Below, one piece after another: positions 8,238 to 15,968 of a stretch of 64,000 bases of DNA; position 1 is the first letter of the stretch; each line of letters begins with the position of its first letter. The position numbers and the translations under genes were made by a program. A model generated the notes under the pieces. That model made no database searches. It was not told the origin of the DNA and saw only the letters and a list, made by a program, of their open reading frames with translations. Origin of the DNA: Ewingella allii (GTDB lineage Bacteria > Pseudomonadota > Gammaproteobacteria > Enterobacterales > Enterobacteriaceae); assembly GCF_044430645.1 (NCBI RefSeq), contig NZ_JAWUDN010000002.1:186001-250000 (forward strand), read 5' to 3'.

Positions 8238-9035
8238 ATGAATGAAGCATCTAACCCGGTTTTCTCCCTGCACTATGTCGGCATCAACCTGAAAAGAGGC
8301 GTCGCCTCGGACCAGTTCGAAGAGTTCGTGCGCCAAAAAGGGGTGAACATTCCGGCCTATCCGGGCTGGCAGTGGACGCTGTTGCGCGGGCTGCGCGGCG
8401 AGCGCGAGAACCAATATTTGATGGTTTATCAGGCCAAGGATGCCGCCACCTATGCCCGCTATATCGACAGTAACGGCGAGCAAACGGCGGAGGCTCGCGC
8501 CTTCTGGCAACAGCATCCGGAAGCCGCCAAGCTGATTGCCGAGTGGAAAACCTTCGGCACCTTCGCCGAGCTGCCGACCATTTACACCTACTACAGTCTG
8601 GTGGCGGAAAACCAAAACAGCTCGCTGCCCGCTGGCCCGAACTACCGTAACGTGCCGGGGCAGGAGAAAATCGAGCGCATCGTCGGTATTCACAACCTGG
8701 CCTTAAAGCCGGGCGTGTCGCCACAGCAGTTTGAGCAGTTCATCACCGACAACATTCATCGCGTGGAGGACTATCCGGGCTGGAAATTCCATATGCTGAA
8801 GGGCCAGAGCGGCAATCGTCTGGATCAATACGCGGTGATGCTGATCATCGAGAGCCTCGAGTCGCTCAACTCGTTCCACCCAGATTTGGACGTTTCCACC
8901 GAGAAAGCCCTGAAGTTCGTGGCCGAGCATCAGGACACCGAGCAGATGTACACCGAGTGGAAGGAGCTGGCGTCGTTCTCCGGCGCGCCGCAGATTTACA
9001 CCGATTACATCACTGTCGGCGGCAATCAGGGTTAA
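8238..9035 (+). CDS. Two-domain alpha/beta-barrel-like protein (paralogue B)
   Basis: A 265-residue paralogue of the 6219-7046 product, aligned end to end: PVFSLHYVGIN, YPGWQWTLLRGLRGER, QYLMVY in the first half and IVGIHNLALKPGV, YPGWKFHMLKGQSGNR, QYAVML in the second. The internal repeat plus the gene pair imply a domain duplication followed by a gene duplication. AGAGGACG gives the ribosome binding site. It ends the cluster, followed by a bidirectional hairpin. Two diverged copies kept side by side suggest a heteromer or successive steps on related intermediates. Function unknown. Confidence 0.75.
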   Translation: MNEASNPVFSLHYVGINLKRGVASDQFEEFVRQKGVNIPAYPGWQWTLLRGLRGERENQYLMVYQAKDAATYARYIDSNGEQTAEARAFWQQHPEAAKLIAEWKTFGTFAELPTIYTYYSLVAENQNSSLPAGPNYRNVPGQEKIERIVGIHNLALKPGVSPQQFEQFITDNIHRVEDYPGWKFHMLKGQSGNRLDQYAVMLIIESLESLNSFHPDLDVSTEKALKFVAEHQDTEQMYTEWKELASFSGAPQIYTDYITVGGNQG

Positions 9036-9061
9036 GCTTTCAACATACTCGTCGCATAAAA

Positions 9062-9082
9062 AGGGCAGCCACTGGCTGCCCT
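9062..9082. terminator. Bidirectional hairpin closing the cluster
   Basis: AGGGCAGCC-act-GGCTGCCCT, a 9-bp perfect stem, sits between the converging paralogue B gene and the hydrolase gene. Confidence 0.6.
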
Positions 9083-9098
9083 AATTGCATCTTAAACC

Positions 9099-10037
9099 TT
9101 ACGCTTCCAGCCATGCCTTGTAGCGCGAAGGCCACTCCACCGTTGGTGTGCCGGGTTTGCCCATACCAAAACCGTGGCCGCCGGAGGAGTAGCGGTGCAT
9201 GTCCACCGGCACGTGCTCGCGCTCGCAGGCGGCAGCCATAATCAGCGTGTTATGCGGGTCAGAAATGGGATCATCCTCAGCCTGCACCAAAAACATCGGC
9301 GGCGTGTGCGGGGTAACAAAATTCTGTACCGACCACTCGGCGTTCTCCTGATCCGTGGCCCGCGGCCCGACCAAAATCTTATGGGTTGAAGTGTGGGTGT
9401 AAGGCTTCTCAAGAGTGATAATCGGGTAAATCAGCGCCGCGCGGTCGGCATAGGCCGGGGTTTTATCCAGCGCGTCCAGCTCAGGGTAAGAGCGGAAGTC
9501 CGGGCGCGTCGCCGCCAGACCGAGCAGATGCCCACCCGCAGAGAAGCCGAGCACGCTGACGTGCTTTTCGCGGCTGCGCACGATACGCAGCGCGCGCTGA
9601 GCGTCCTGCAAGGCCACCACGCTGCCGTCATTCCAGCCTTCGCTGGGCAGGCGATAAGTCAGCACGTAGGCGGTGTAGCCGAGTTTAGTCAGCCAGTCCG
9701 CCGCGGGCCACGCCTCCTGCCCCATCTCCATACGCTTATAGCCCCCGCCGGACGCCACCAGCACCGCCTGCCCGTTTGGGCGAGCCGGTTGGAACACGCG
9801 CAGCGACGGATGAGTGACATTACTCAGCGCGCCTTTTGCCGAGAGAACCTCACCACCAGACGGCCCACCGCCACCCGGCGGCGTCCCTTTCCACAAAGCA
9901 ATTTCGGTGTACTGCCCCGGCGGCGGCGCGGCCAGAGCGCCCTCTTCCGACGCCGGGTGTTTACGCGCCAGCGCTGACCCCGTGCGTATCGCCACCATCG
10001 CAGCGGCGGAACCTACAATAAACTGACGACGATCCAT
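9099..10037 (-). CDS. Tat-exported alpha/beta-hydrolase (esterase/lipase-like)
   Basis: A 312-residue protein. The N-terminus DRRQFIVGSAAAM and following hydrophobic stretch form a twin-arginine signal peptide, so it is exported folded to the periplasm. The hydrolase core has an oxyanion-hole ASGGGY (95-100), nucleophile motif GFS166AGG, and probable acid and base D256 and H288 in the BD-FAE/acetylxylan-esterase-like pattern. Related proteins deacetylate or de-esterify polysaccharides. Its neighbour across the divergent gap is an alginate lyase, so action on an acetylated polyuronide is plausible but unproven. Confidence 0.82.
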   Translation of the reverse strand: MDRRQFIVGSAAAMVAIRTGSALARKHPASEEGALAAPPPGQYTEIALWKGTPPGGGGPSGGEVLSAKGALSNVTHPSLRVFQPARPNGQAVLVASGGGYKRMEMGQEAWPAADWLTKLGYTAYVLTYRLPSEGWNDGSVVALQDAQRALRIVRSREKHVSVLGFSAGGHLLGLAATRPDFRSYPELDALDKTPAYADRAALIYPIITLEKPYTHTSTHKILVGPRATDQENAEWSVQNFVTPHTPPMFLVQAEDDPISDPHNTLIMAAACEREHVPVDMHRYSSGGHGFGMGKPGTPTVEWPSRYKAWLEA

Positions 10038-10301
10038 GGATTTCCTAATGAGTGAGGGCAGATATTGACTCTATAACAGCATAGAAAATGGCAGAGATCT
10101 TGAAGACTTTATTTCACAGGATCGGGTTATTGTAAGCAGAGCTTTCGATGCACTAAACGTCAGGAAAAAGAGAATTAGACAAAAGTTGTTACCAACAAAT
10201 AGCATTAATTGCCACCTGAATGGCGTTCGTTTAATAAGCAAGTGCTTTACTGATTCAGGTACCAGAACCCACCAGAAAAGCATGATTGATGAGGGCGAGT
10301 T

Positions 10302-11108
10302 ATGACGGTAAAAATGCAGTGGATGATTCAGCGTAAAAGCACCATATTCAGCGCCCTGTTGCTGGCACTGAGCAGCGCCAACGCCTTGGCCGAGGACGGG
10401 CAAAATACCCCCGGTAAAAATTTCCCGATCCTGAAAGACGCCTATATTTTGCAGGCTTTCGACAGCAATAAAAAACCCAATGAAGAGCCTATCACCAGCA
10501 GCCTACAAAACAGCTATTTCTACAGCAACTGCGCCGACGCCGAACGCTGCGACTCGTTAATCCCGCAGGATGCCACAGTATTTAGAGCGCCGTCGGGCTT
10601 TGGCTCAACGCCGAACAGCGAGTTCCCTCGAGTCGAACTCAGAGCCAAGAGAAACTTCCTCAACGGCGATGAGTTCACTAATACCCAGACCGGCTCGGTC
10701 TATATCGTCAAAAACCCCGACACTAAATCTATCATTTTTGCCCAGATCCACGGCGACAAACCGGGCGGCTCGGAGCTGCTGAAACTGCGCTGGCAGAACG
10801 GCGACATCGTCGCGGGCGTCAAACCGCATTACGGCGATGCAGAGCAACGCACCACCCTGCTCTCCGGCGTGCGCTTAAAAGACAAAATCGACTATAAAAT
10901 CGAAGCCAAAGGCACCCAAAGCGAGATTAAAGTCACCGTCGAAGCCACGGCAGACGGCAAGACCAGCAAGAAAACCTTCAGCTATCCAAAAGAGAGCTGG
11001 CAAGGCATCGAGCTGTACTTCAAGGCGGGGAATTATAACCAAGATTCCAGCAGCGACGGCTCCGAAGCCGTGGTCGCCTACGGGGCGCTGGATGTAAGTT
11101 ATCGTTGA
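10302..11108 (+). CDS. Polysaccharide lyase family 7 (alginate lyase)
   Basis: A 268-residue secreted protein with an N-terminal signal peptide (hydrophobic 13-28, cleavage likely after ALA at 30). The three PL7 motifs are present: R110VELR114, Q148IH150 and Y239FKAGNYNQ247, which hold the catalytic Gln, His and Tyr of the beta-jelly-roll cleft. In this family QIH is associated with guluronate-containing alginate and QVH with mannuronate blocks. Two cysteines (77, 83) may form a disulphide in the periplasm. It cleaves alginate by beta-elimination. No uptake or KDG-pathway genes are adjacent. Confidence 0.92.
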   Translation: MTVKMQWMIQRKSTIFSALLLALSSANALAEDGQNTPGKNFPILKDAYILQAFDSNKKPNEEPITSSLQNSYFYSNCADAERCDSLIPQDATVFRAPSGFGSTPNSEFPRVELRAKRNFLNGDEFTNTQTGSVYIVKNPDTKSIIFAQIHGDKPGGSELLKLRWQNGDIVAGVKPHYGDAEQRTTLLSGVRLKDKIDYKIEAKGTQSEIKVTVEATADGKTSKKTFSYPKESWQGIELYFKAGNYNQDSSSDGSEAVVAYGALDVSYR

Positions 11109-11117
11109 TAGCAAATC

Positions 11118-11137
11118 GAGGGGCAATGCTGCCCCTC
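11118..11137. terminator. Hairpin between alginate lyase and ecotin genes
   Basis: GAGGGGCA-atgc-TGCCCCTC, 8-bp perfect stem between converging genes. Confidence 0.55.
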
Positions 11138-11156
11138 ATACTATTTCGAGTGGATC

Positions 11157-11675
11157 CTACTTCACTTCAGCCGTCTTCACATTGTTATCCGTAGTCCAGA
11201 CGCGGTACTTCACTTCCACATCTTTTGGGGTATAGACCACGATTGGCAGTTTGCTGTTGTAGCGATCGAGGGTCTGGTCACCTAGGTTCGCGGCGATGAA
11301 TTTCTTGGTTTTTGTCTGGTTCGGGCACGCCATCATGGTGGAAGCCGGGGAAGAGAGCTGCTCCAGCACCAGATAGTCATAGCCCCAGCCTTGCAGCGTT
11401 TTGCTGGTCAGCTTGCCGCCCATCATATGACGATTGCAGTCCACCTCAAGGGTTTTACCGATCAACAGCTCAACCTTAAAATTATCCTCATTGTCCAGTT
11501 TCGGCAGGTAGATCACCTGACGAACCATCCCCTTTTCTGCCTGCGGGTAAGGCGCGACTTTCTCCAGCGGCAGCTTGCTGATATCAGCAGAATCCCCCGT
11601 CGCCGCCGCCATTGAGTTAGCAGTAAAAGCCATCATCATTCCAGACATTGCCAAGGCCATGAGTTTCATATTCAA
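11157..11675 (-). CDS. eco: Ecotin, periplasmic serine-protease inhibitor
   Basis: A 172-residue protein with a Sec signal peptide (MKLMALAMSGMMMAFTANSMAA region). The core has the ecotin features: PYPQAEKGM, the disulphide pair C80/C117, and the reactive-site loop SPASTM114MACP with Met at P1, which lets ecotin inhibit trypsin, chymotrypsin and elastase-type proteases. Ecotin works as a dimer in the periplasm against host proteases. The gene stands alone, convergent with the alginate lyase gene. Confidence 0.96.
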   Translation of the reverse strand: MNMKLMALAMSGMMMAFTANSMAAATGDSADISKLPLEKVAPYPQAEKGMVRQVIYLPKLDNEDNFKVELLIGKTLEVDCNRHMMGGKLTSKTLQGWGYDYLVLEQLSSPASTMMACPNQTKTKKFIAANLGDQTLDRYNSKLPIVVYTPKDVEVKYRVWTTDNNVKTAEVK

Positions 11676-12187
11676 TCCCTATGTTTGATTTTTCCGAGAA
11701 CCTTTCTCAGATGAAAGAATTACTATAATGGTTTTTTTTAGCATAAATGATTAATCACATCAAAATACATAGAGGTAATTTTACGTAAATCATACATCAT
11801 CAGGATCATGTAAAACCTTCTACCACTTTTTCCCTGTTTCTTTCGCCGGCAAACAAGGTTTTGCTCTAAAACCTCGTGGCCGCAGGCTATCCCGACTATT
11901 CTCCCGCCCTCGCCGTCTGAGCAGCAGTAAGCCAAGCCGAAGCCTTGTCGAGTAATAATTCAGCATGAAAAAAGTGGGAAAAAGGATAAGAAATGGCAGT
12001 AAATGACGCAGCCGATGCAGGGTAAAAAGATGGCCTAATGCCCGTCTGGCGTAATCGATGAATATCAGCGTCATAACGCGGTTCCTGAATAACAATGACG
12101 CTATTCAACTCAAACCGTGTCCAGACTTACGCGATGTTTCATCAAGGATGTATCAAGACGGGCAATTATTGTTGCCCGTCTTGGCCA
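11676..12187. other. Intergenic stretch upstream of eco
   Basis: About 510 bases without a supported gene. The half next to eco is AT-rich and should contain its promoter. Small open frames on the minus strand (up to 91 codons) lack a ribosome binding site and recognisable features. A strong hairpin lies at 12155-12182, downstream of the sensor kinase. Confidence 0.6.
12155..12182 (-). terminator. Hairpin after the two-component operon
   Basis: AAGACGGGCAA and TTGCCCGTCTT form an 11-bp stem just beyond the kinase stop. No clear T-run follows. Confidence 0.55.
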
Positions 12188-13372
12188 TCAGGGTGATAAG
12201 GGTAATAAAGAAGGCAAAAAGATCGAGATAAGCAATCCCCCGGCTTCCAGCTGTCTGGCGTGAATGGTGCCGCCATGCGCCTGACATATCGCGCGGGCAA
12301 TGGAAAGTCCGAGGCCGCAGCCGCCAGAGTGGCGCGCCCGAGATGAATCTGCCCGGGTAAAACGTTCGAAAATCGTCGGCAAAAACTCAGCTGGCACACC
12401 CGGACCATAATCGCGAAAGGTTATTTCGTGGCCCTGATCTTTCTTGGCAATGTTAATCACCAGACGCCCGCCCTCGGCGGCGTAGCGCAAAGCATTTTCC
12501 ATCAGAATGGTAAACACCTGCCCTAGACGGAAAGGATCGCCGGTATAACGGCATTGGGCCGGCGCGTTAACCGTGATGGCCATACCTGCTGCTGTGGCCT
12601 GTGGCTTCAGCCAAATAATCCGTTCATGCAGAATATCAGTCAGATTGGTGACGCTTTTACTGAGCTTCAGCTGGCCAGCATCTGCCAGCGACAGCAGGAG
12701 AAGCTCATCGGACAGCCGGCTGAGATACTGCAACTGCTTCATGACCATCTCAAGCTGCTGAGGCTCGGCGGCAAAAACCCCGTCGATCATGCCCTGTAGC
12801 CTCCCCATCGCGGCAGTCAGAGGTGAACGCAGCTCATGGGCCATGGCCACGTGGGAGGCCCGAAGTTCACGGTCATAACGTTCAAGCTGCTGGGTCATGA
12901 CGTTGAAATCCTCTGTCAGCCGGATGAGCTCCATCGGCACCTTTTCCGCCACCACGGCTCGCGTGCCGAACTCTCCTCGCGCCACCGCCCCGGCGGCTTT
13001 GGCCAGTTGGCTGACCTGCGCCGAGAGAGGCCGCGCGGCGCGTAGGCCCAGCACAATAATAAAAGGAATAACAATCAGAACCAGAATGCCGACCATCGCC
13101 CAATCCGAAGTGGCGATGGTGGGTTCGGAATAGCGTAGGCCCCAGCCTTGATCGACAATTTGATGGAATCGGGCCGGATTCAATTCCGGCTGGTCGCGCA
13201 ATAACGCAAACTCGGCTCGCACCTCCGGCGACATATGCGAGATTATCCAGAAATTGAGAATGCCGTAGCTTAGCCACATGCACAGGGCTATCAGCACGAC
13301 CGAGCTGATAGCTAATGCTAAAACGCGGACGCAAATCCAGCGCCAGAGGGACTGCGGTTGTGTACTCCTCAT
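12188..13372 (-). CDS. AdeS-like sensor histidine kinase
   Basis: A 394-residue inner-membrane kinase: membrane segment about 17-45, a short periplasmic loop, a second segment about 93-112, a HAMP linker, then the dimerisation domain with phospho-acceptor H179 in AMAHELRSPLT and ATPase motifs N293 (MENALRY), DYGPGVP (321-327) and GGCGLGLSIA. The H-box context (HELR.P.T...GRLQG.IDGVF) matches AdeS of Acinetobacter, which controls RND efflux. Its start overlaps the response regulator stop (ATGA). The signal sensed is unknown. Confidence 0.9.
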   Translation of the reverse strand: MRSTQPQSLWRWICVRVLALAISSVVLIALCMWLSYGILNFWIISHMSPEVRAEFALLRDQPELNPARFHQIVDQGWGLRYSEPTIATSDWAMVGILVLIVIPFIIVLGLRAARPLSAQVSQLAKAAGAVARGEFGTRAVVAEKVPMELIRLTEDFNVMTQQLERYDRELRASHVAMAHELRSPLTAAMGRLQGMIDGVFAAEPQQLEMVMKQLQYLSRLSDELLLLSLADAGQLKLSKSVTNLTDILHERIIWLKPQATAAGMAITVNAPAQCRYTGDPFRLGQVFTILMENALRYAAEGGRLVINIAKKDQGHEITFRDYGPGVPAEFLPTIFERFTRADSSRARHSGGCGLGLSIARAICQAHGGTIHARQLEAGGLLISIFLPSLLPLSP

Positions 13373-14064
13373 GGTTGCCTGAACCTATAACCGACCGAGC
13401 GGACATTGATCAGCACCTCAAAAACCCCTGCCGATTCGAGTTTTTTACGTAAGTTATATACGTGTGTATCCACCACTCTCTCTAGGGCCTCGCTGTCGGG
13501 CAGGCAACGCTCCAGTAGCTCTTGGCGGGTAAAAGCGCGGGTTGGCGCGCGCATTAGCGCCACTAGCAATGCAAATTCAGTGGGTGTTAGCTCAAGCCCA
13601 ATTGAACTTCCCGCAACATCCGTCACCTTGGCTGTCATAGACTCAATATCAATCTCCAGCCTCTGCCAGCGTAAAATCTGCTCTTGGCGATGTTGTGGCG
13701 CAGCCCGCCTTAGCACAGCCTGAACCCGCGCCACCACCTCGCCGGGGTTATAGGGCTTCACCACATAGTCGTCCGCTCCGTAACGCAGTGCACCGATTCG
13801 GTCCGGCGCCTCCCCCATGGCCGAAATCATGATCACCGGGGTATCGCTTTTACGGCGCAGCGTTGACAGCACTTCAGTACCATTCATACCCGGCAACATG
13901 ACATCCAGCAGGATAATGTCAGGCTTCCAGCAGCGGGCCTTATCCAGACCGCGTAAACCATCGCCGGAAATTGCTACGTCATAATTTTCGCGATTAAGGT
14001 AAGCCTCAAGCACGCTGGCGGCGTCAGCATCATCCTCGATAATCAGCACTCTTTTTTTCTGCAT
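13369..14064 (-). CDS. AdeR-like response regulator, OmpR family
   Basis: A 231-residue protein from the ATG at 14064; the longer open frame upstream has no receiver-domain homology. The receiver domain has D11/D12, phospho-acceptor D54 and K103; the C-terminal winged helix ends VDTHVYNLRKKLE...LINVRSVGYR. The stretches GADD.VVKP.NP.EV.ARVQAVLRR and DSEALERVVD are strikingly like AdeR. It forms an operon with the kinase gene and is divergent from the MipA-like gene, its likely target. No RND operon is adjacent. Confidence 0.92.
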   Translation of the reverse strand: MQKKRVLIIEDDADAASVLEAYLNRENYDVAISGDGLRGLDKARCWKPDIILLDVMLPGMNGTEVLSTLRRKSDTPVIMISAMGEAPDRIGALRYGADDYVVKPYNPGEVVARVQAVLRRAAPQHRQEQILRWQRLEIDIESMTAKVTDVAGSSIGLELTPTEFALLVALMRAPTRAFTRQELLERCLPDSEALERVVDTHVYNLRKKLESAGVFEVLINVRSVGYRFRQP

Positions 14065-14179
14065 TTGAACGACCTTGACAGTTTCTTCATAAAACCCAAG
14101 CAGATAATTGACACTAAGGCAGCACACTTCCTGCATCAAACGCGCCATTAATCTGTTATTGAGCCCCAAACATGTGGGA

Positions 14180-14980
14180 ATGAGAAACCTAATGATATCC
14201 AGAAAAATGATTATGCCTATGGCCTATATTGCCTTTGCGAGCAGCATCACAACCGCGCAAGCCAGTGAGGCCAGCCCACCGGAATCCACCGTCACTTTGG
14301 GTATTGGGGCGCAAAACGCACCGGCTTACAGTGGCTCGGAGAAACGCCGCACTGATGTATTGCCTGTGATTCAGGCACGCCAAGGCGCCGTGTTTTTCGA
14401 TTCACTCAAAGGTATCGGCTACGATCTGCAAAGCGAAAACGGGCTGTATCTGGAACATACGCTGGGCTATCAGTTGGGCCGTGCTGATAAAAATTCCAGC
14501 TGGCGTGATGGGTCGGACAGGTTAAAAGGCATGGGCAATATTAAAGCCGCGCTTAATACTGCGATGGCGGTGGGCTGGCAAGCCACCTCATGGCTTTCGC
14601 TAGAGGGCAAGGCGACACTGCCCTTGACTGATGGACAAGGCGTGCAATATCAAACCTCCGTGACAGTACTGCCTTGGCAGGATGAGAGCGATACCCTGGC
14701 GTTTGAATCCGCCGCGCTGTTTGGCGATCGCCGTTACATGAAGACGTTTTATGGCGTGAGCGAGCAGCAGAGTGCGCGCAGCGGCTATGCACCTTATCAG
14801 CCCGGCGGCGGGCTGTACGGCGTAGAAAATAACCTGACGTGGAGCCATCGCTTTACGCCCCACTGGTCGACGATGATGAATGTCGGCTACACCTGGCTGA
14901 ATGACCATGCTTCAGACAGCCCGATAGTGTTTCGGCGTAATCAAGTGAGTACCTCGGCGGCGGTGCTTTACACCTTCTGA
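14180..14980 (+). CDS. MipA/OmpV-family outer-membrane protein
   Basis: About 266 residues, with a signal peptide (MIMPMAYIAFASSITTAQA region) and MipA/OmpV features: GIGAQNAPAYSGS near the mature N-terminus, alternating beta-strand pattern, and a terminal aromatic residue (LYTF) typical of outer-membrane barrels. An alternative start lies at 14192; the choice affects only four residues. MipA relatives are scaffolding proteins for murein enzymes or are induced under stress and antibiotic exposure. The divergent AdeR-like regulator suggests it belongs to that regulon. Confidence 0.85.
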   Translation: MRNLMISRKMIMPMAYIAFASSITTAQASEASPPESTVTLGIGAQNAPAYSGSEKRRTDVLPVIQARQGAVFFDSLKGIGYDLQSENGLYLEHTLGYQLGRADKNSSWRDGSDRLKGMGNIKAALNTAMAVGWQATSWLSLEGKATLPLTDGQGVQYQTSVTVLPWQDESDTLAFESAALFGDRRYMKTFYGVSEQQSARSGYAPYQPGGGLYGVENNLTWSHRFTPHWSTMMNVGYTWLNDHASDSPIVFRRNQVSTSAAVLYTF

Positions 14981-15014
14981 GGCGAATGAATTGTCTTCAA
15001 TGACAATAAATCCC

Positions 15015-15038
15015 GGCGGCCGAAACAACTCAGCCGCC
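15015..15038 (+). terminator. Weak hairpin after mipA-like gene
   Basis: GGCGGC and GCCGCC pair across a 12-base loop, 35 bases past the stop; a second dyad (ATTGTC/GACAAT, 14990-15007) lies between. No T-run. Confidence 0.3.
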
Positions 15039-15094
15039 TAATCCTCTTTCGCGATGTTCGGAGCTGGTTAATTCTCCCAACAGTAGTGATTAAC

Positions 15095-15538
15095 ATGACA
15101 AATAAAGAAGAGTTTCAATTATCCATCGTCACCAATGTCTTAACCTGGCTCGACGAAAATATTACTCAGGGGCTGACCATTCATTCTATCGCGGAATACT
15201 CGGGGTATTCGCACTGGCATCTACAGCGCATATTTAAAAAATATACTGGCGTGACGCTCGGCAGTTATATCAGCAAAAGACAATTGTATTTCGCCGCACT
15301 CGACCTGCTTGGCCAAGAGAAAGATATCGTGCTGGTTGCCATGAAATATGGCTATGAATCACAACAGACCTTTACCCGCGCGTTTAAAGCCAGATTGCAG
15401 GTCAATCCGGGCAGAGTGAAAAGATTCACCCCAGAACAAGCTGAAGACTTTACCCAACAGACATTGAAAAAGATGTTTGCGCTGAATCTCCCTGTTAGGG
15501 AATTCAATAATATACAGGAGATCGGCTTGGCAGCCTGA
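15095..15538 (+). CDS. AraC/XylS-type regulator of the MarA/SoxS/RamA size class
   Basis: A 147-residue protein (150 if the GTG at 15086 is used; neither start has a good ribosome binding site). It contains both AraC helix-turn-helix units: LTIHSIAEYSGYSHWHLQRIF (split at the turn GYS) and IVLVAMKYGYESQQTFTRAF, with little else, as in MarA, SoxS and RamA. Such proteins act as constitutively active monomers at mar/sox/rob boxes and raise efflux when made. Proximity to an AdeRS-like system and a MipA-like protein suggests a stress or antibiotic-response block. Which MarA-type protein it is cannot be decided here. Confidence 0.85.
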   Translation: MTNKEEFQLSIVTNVLTWLDENITQGLTIHSIAEYSGYSHWHLQRIFKKYTGVTLGSYISKRQLYFAALDLLGQEKDIVLVAMKYGYESQQTFTRAFKARLQVNPGRVKRFTPEQAEDFTQQTLKKMFALNLPVREFNNIQEIGLAA

Positions 15539-15732
15539 AGGACGCCTTTATTCGCGGATTGTATTGTCGCGTTGGAAAACGTAGAAATCGTTGGTTGCAG
15601 TGCTCATTTTCATTGAGTCTCCTTTCCGAGCACGCCAATAAATTGAATTCACAAGCTAGTGATCACGGCACGAATAAGACACTTGGGTTAAAACAGGTTG
15701 GAATGGAGCTGACGTAACACTTTGATTTGAAA

Positions 15733-15809
15733 TGGTACGCCCTACAGGGCTCGAACCTGTGACCTACGGCTTAGAAGGCCGTTGCTCTATCCAACTGAGC
15801 TAAGGGCGC
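15733..15809 (-). tRNA. argU: tRNA-Arg (anticodon UCU)
   Basis: A 77-base cloverleaf on the minus strand: acceptor GCGCCCT pairing with AGGGCGT, D-arm AGCTCAGTTGGATAGAGC, anticodon TCT (complement of 15773-15775) in the loop CTTCTAA, T-arm GGTTCGAGCC, and an encoded CCA at the 3' end. It reads the rare AGA codon. As in E. coli it lies near folD, where it is a phage integration site (DLP12). Its 3' end points towards the accessory region at 1-15.7 kb. Confidence 0.97.
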
Positions 15810-15843
15810 ATTGCAGTCCCGGATGGGAGCGTTGCGGACTCGG

Positions 15844-15871
15844 ATTATACGGGCAGACCGCGGTGAGTCAA
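15844..15871 (-). promoter_or_regulatory. argU promoter
   Basis: TTGACT (15871-15866) and a perfect TATAAT (15849-15844) with a 16-base spacer on the minus strand, followed by a GC-rich discriminator typical of stable-RNA promoters. Confidence 0.8.
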
Positions 15872-15968
15872 TGGCTTTCGAACTCACTGCTTAATGACTG
15901 AACAATTTGCCATAACTTATCGATCATTCAGCGCTCTGCCCTTTTTTTAGCTGCAAAATCAATCAGTA

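Noticed and set aside
11738..12108. Overlapping small minus-strand open frames (65-91 codons) upstream of eco, one partly hydrophobic
   Set aside because: Several frames are open at once, none has a ribosome site, and the hydrophobic one ends in a basic, low-complexity tail.
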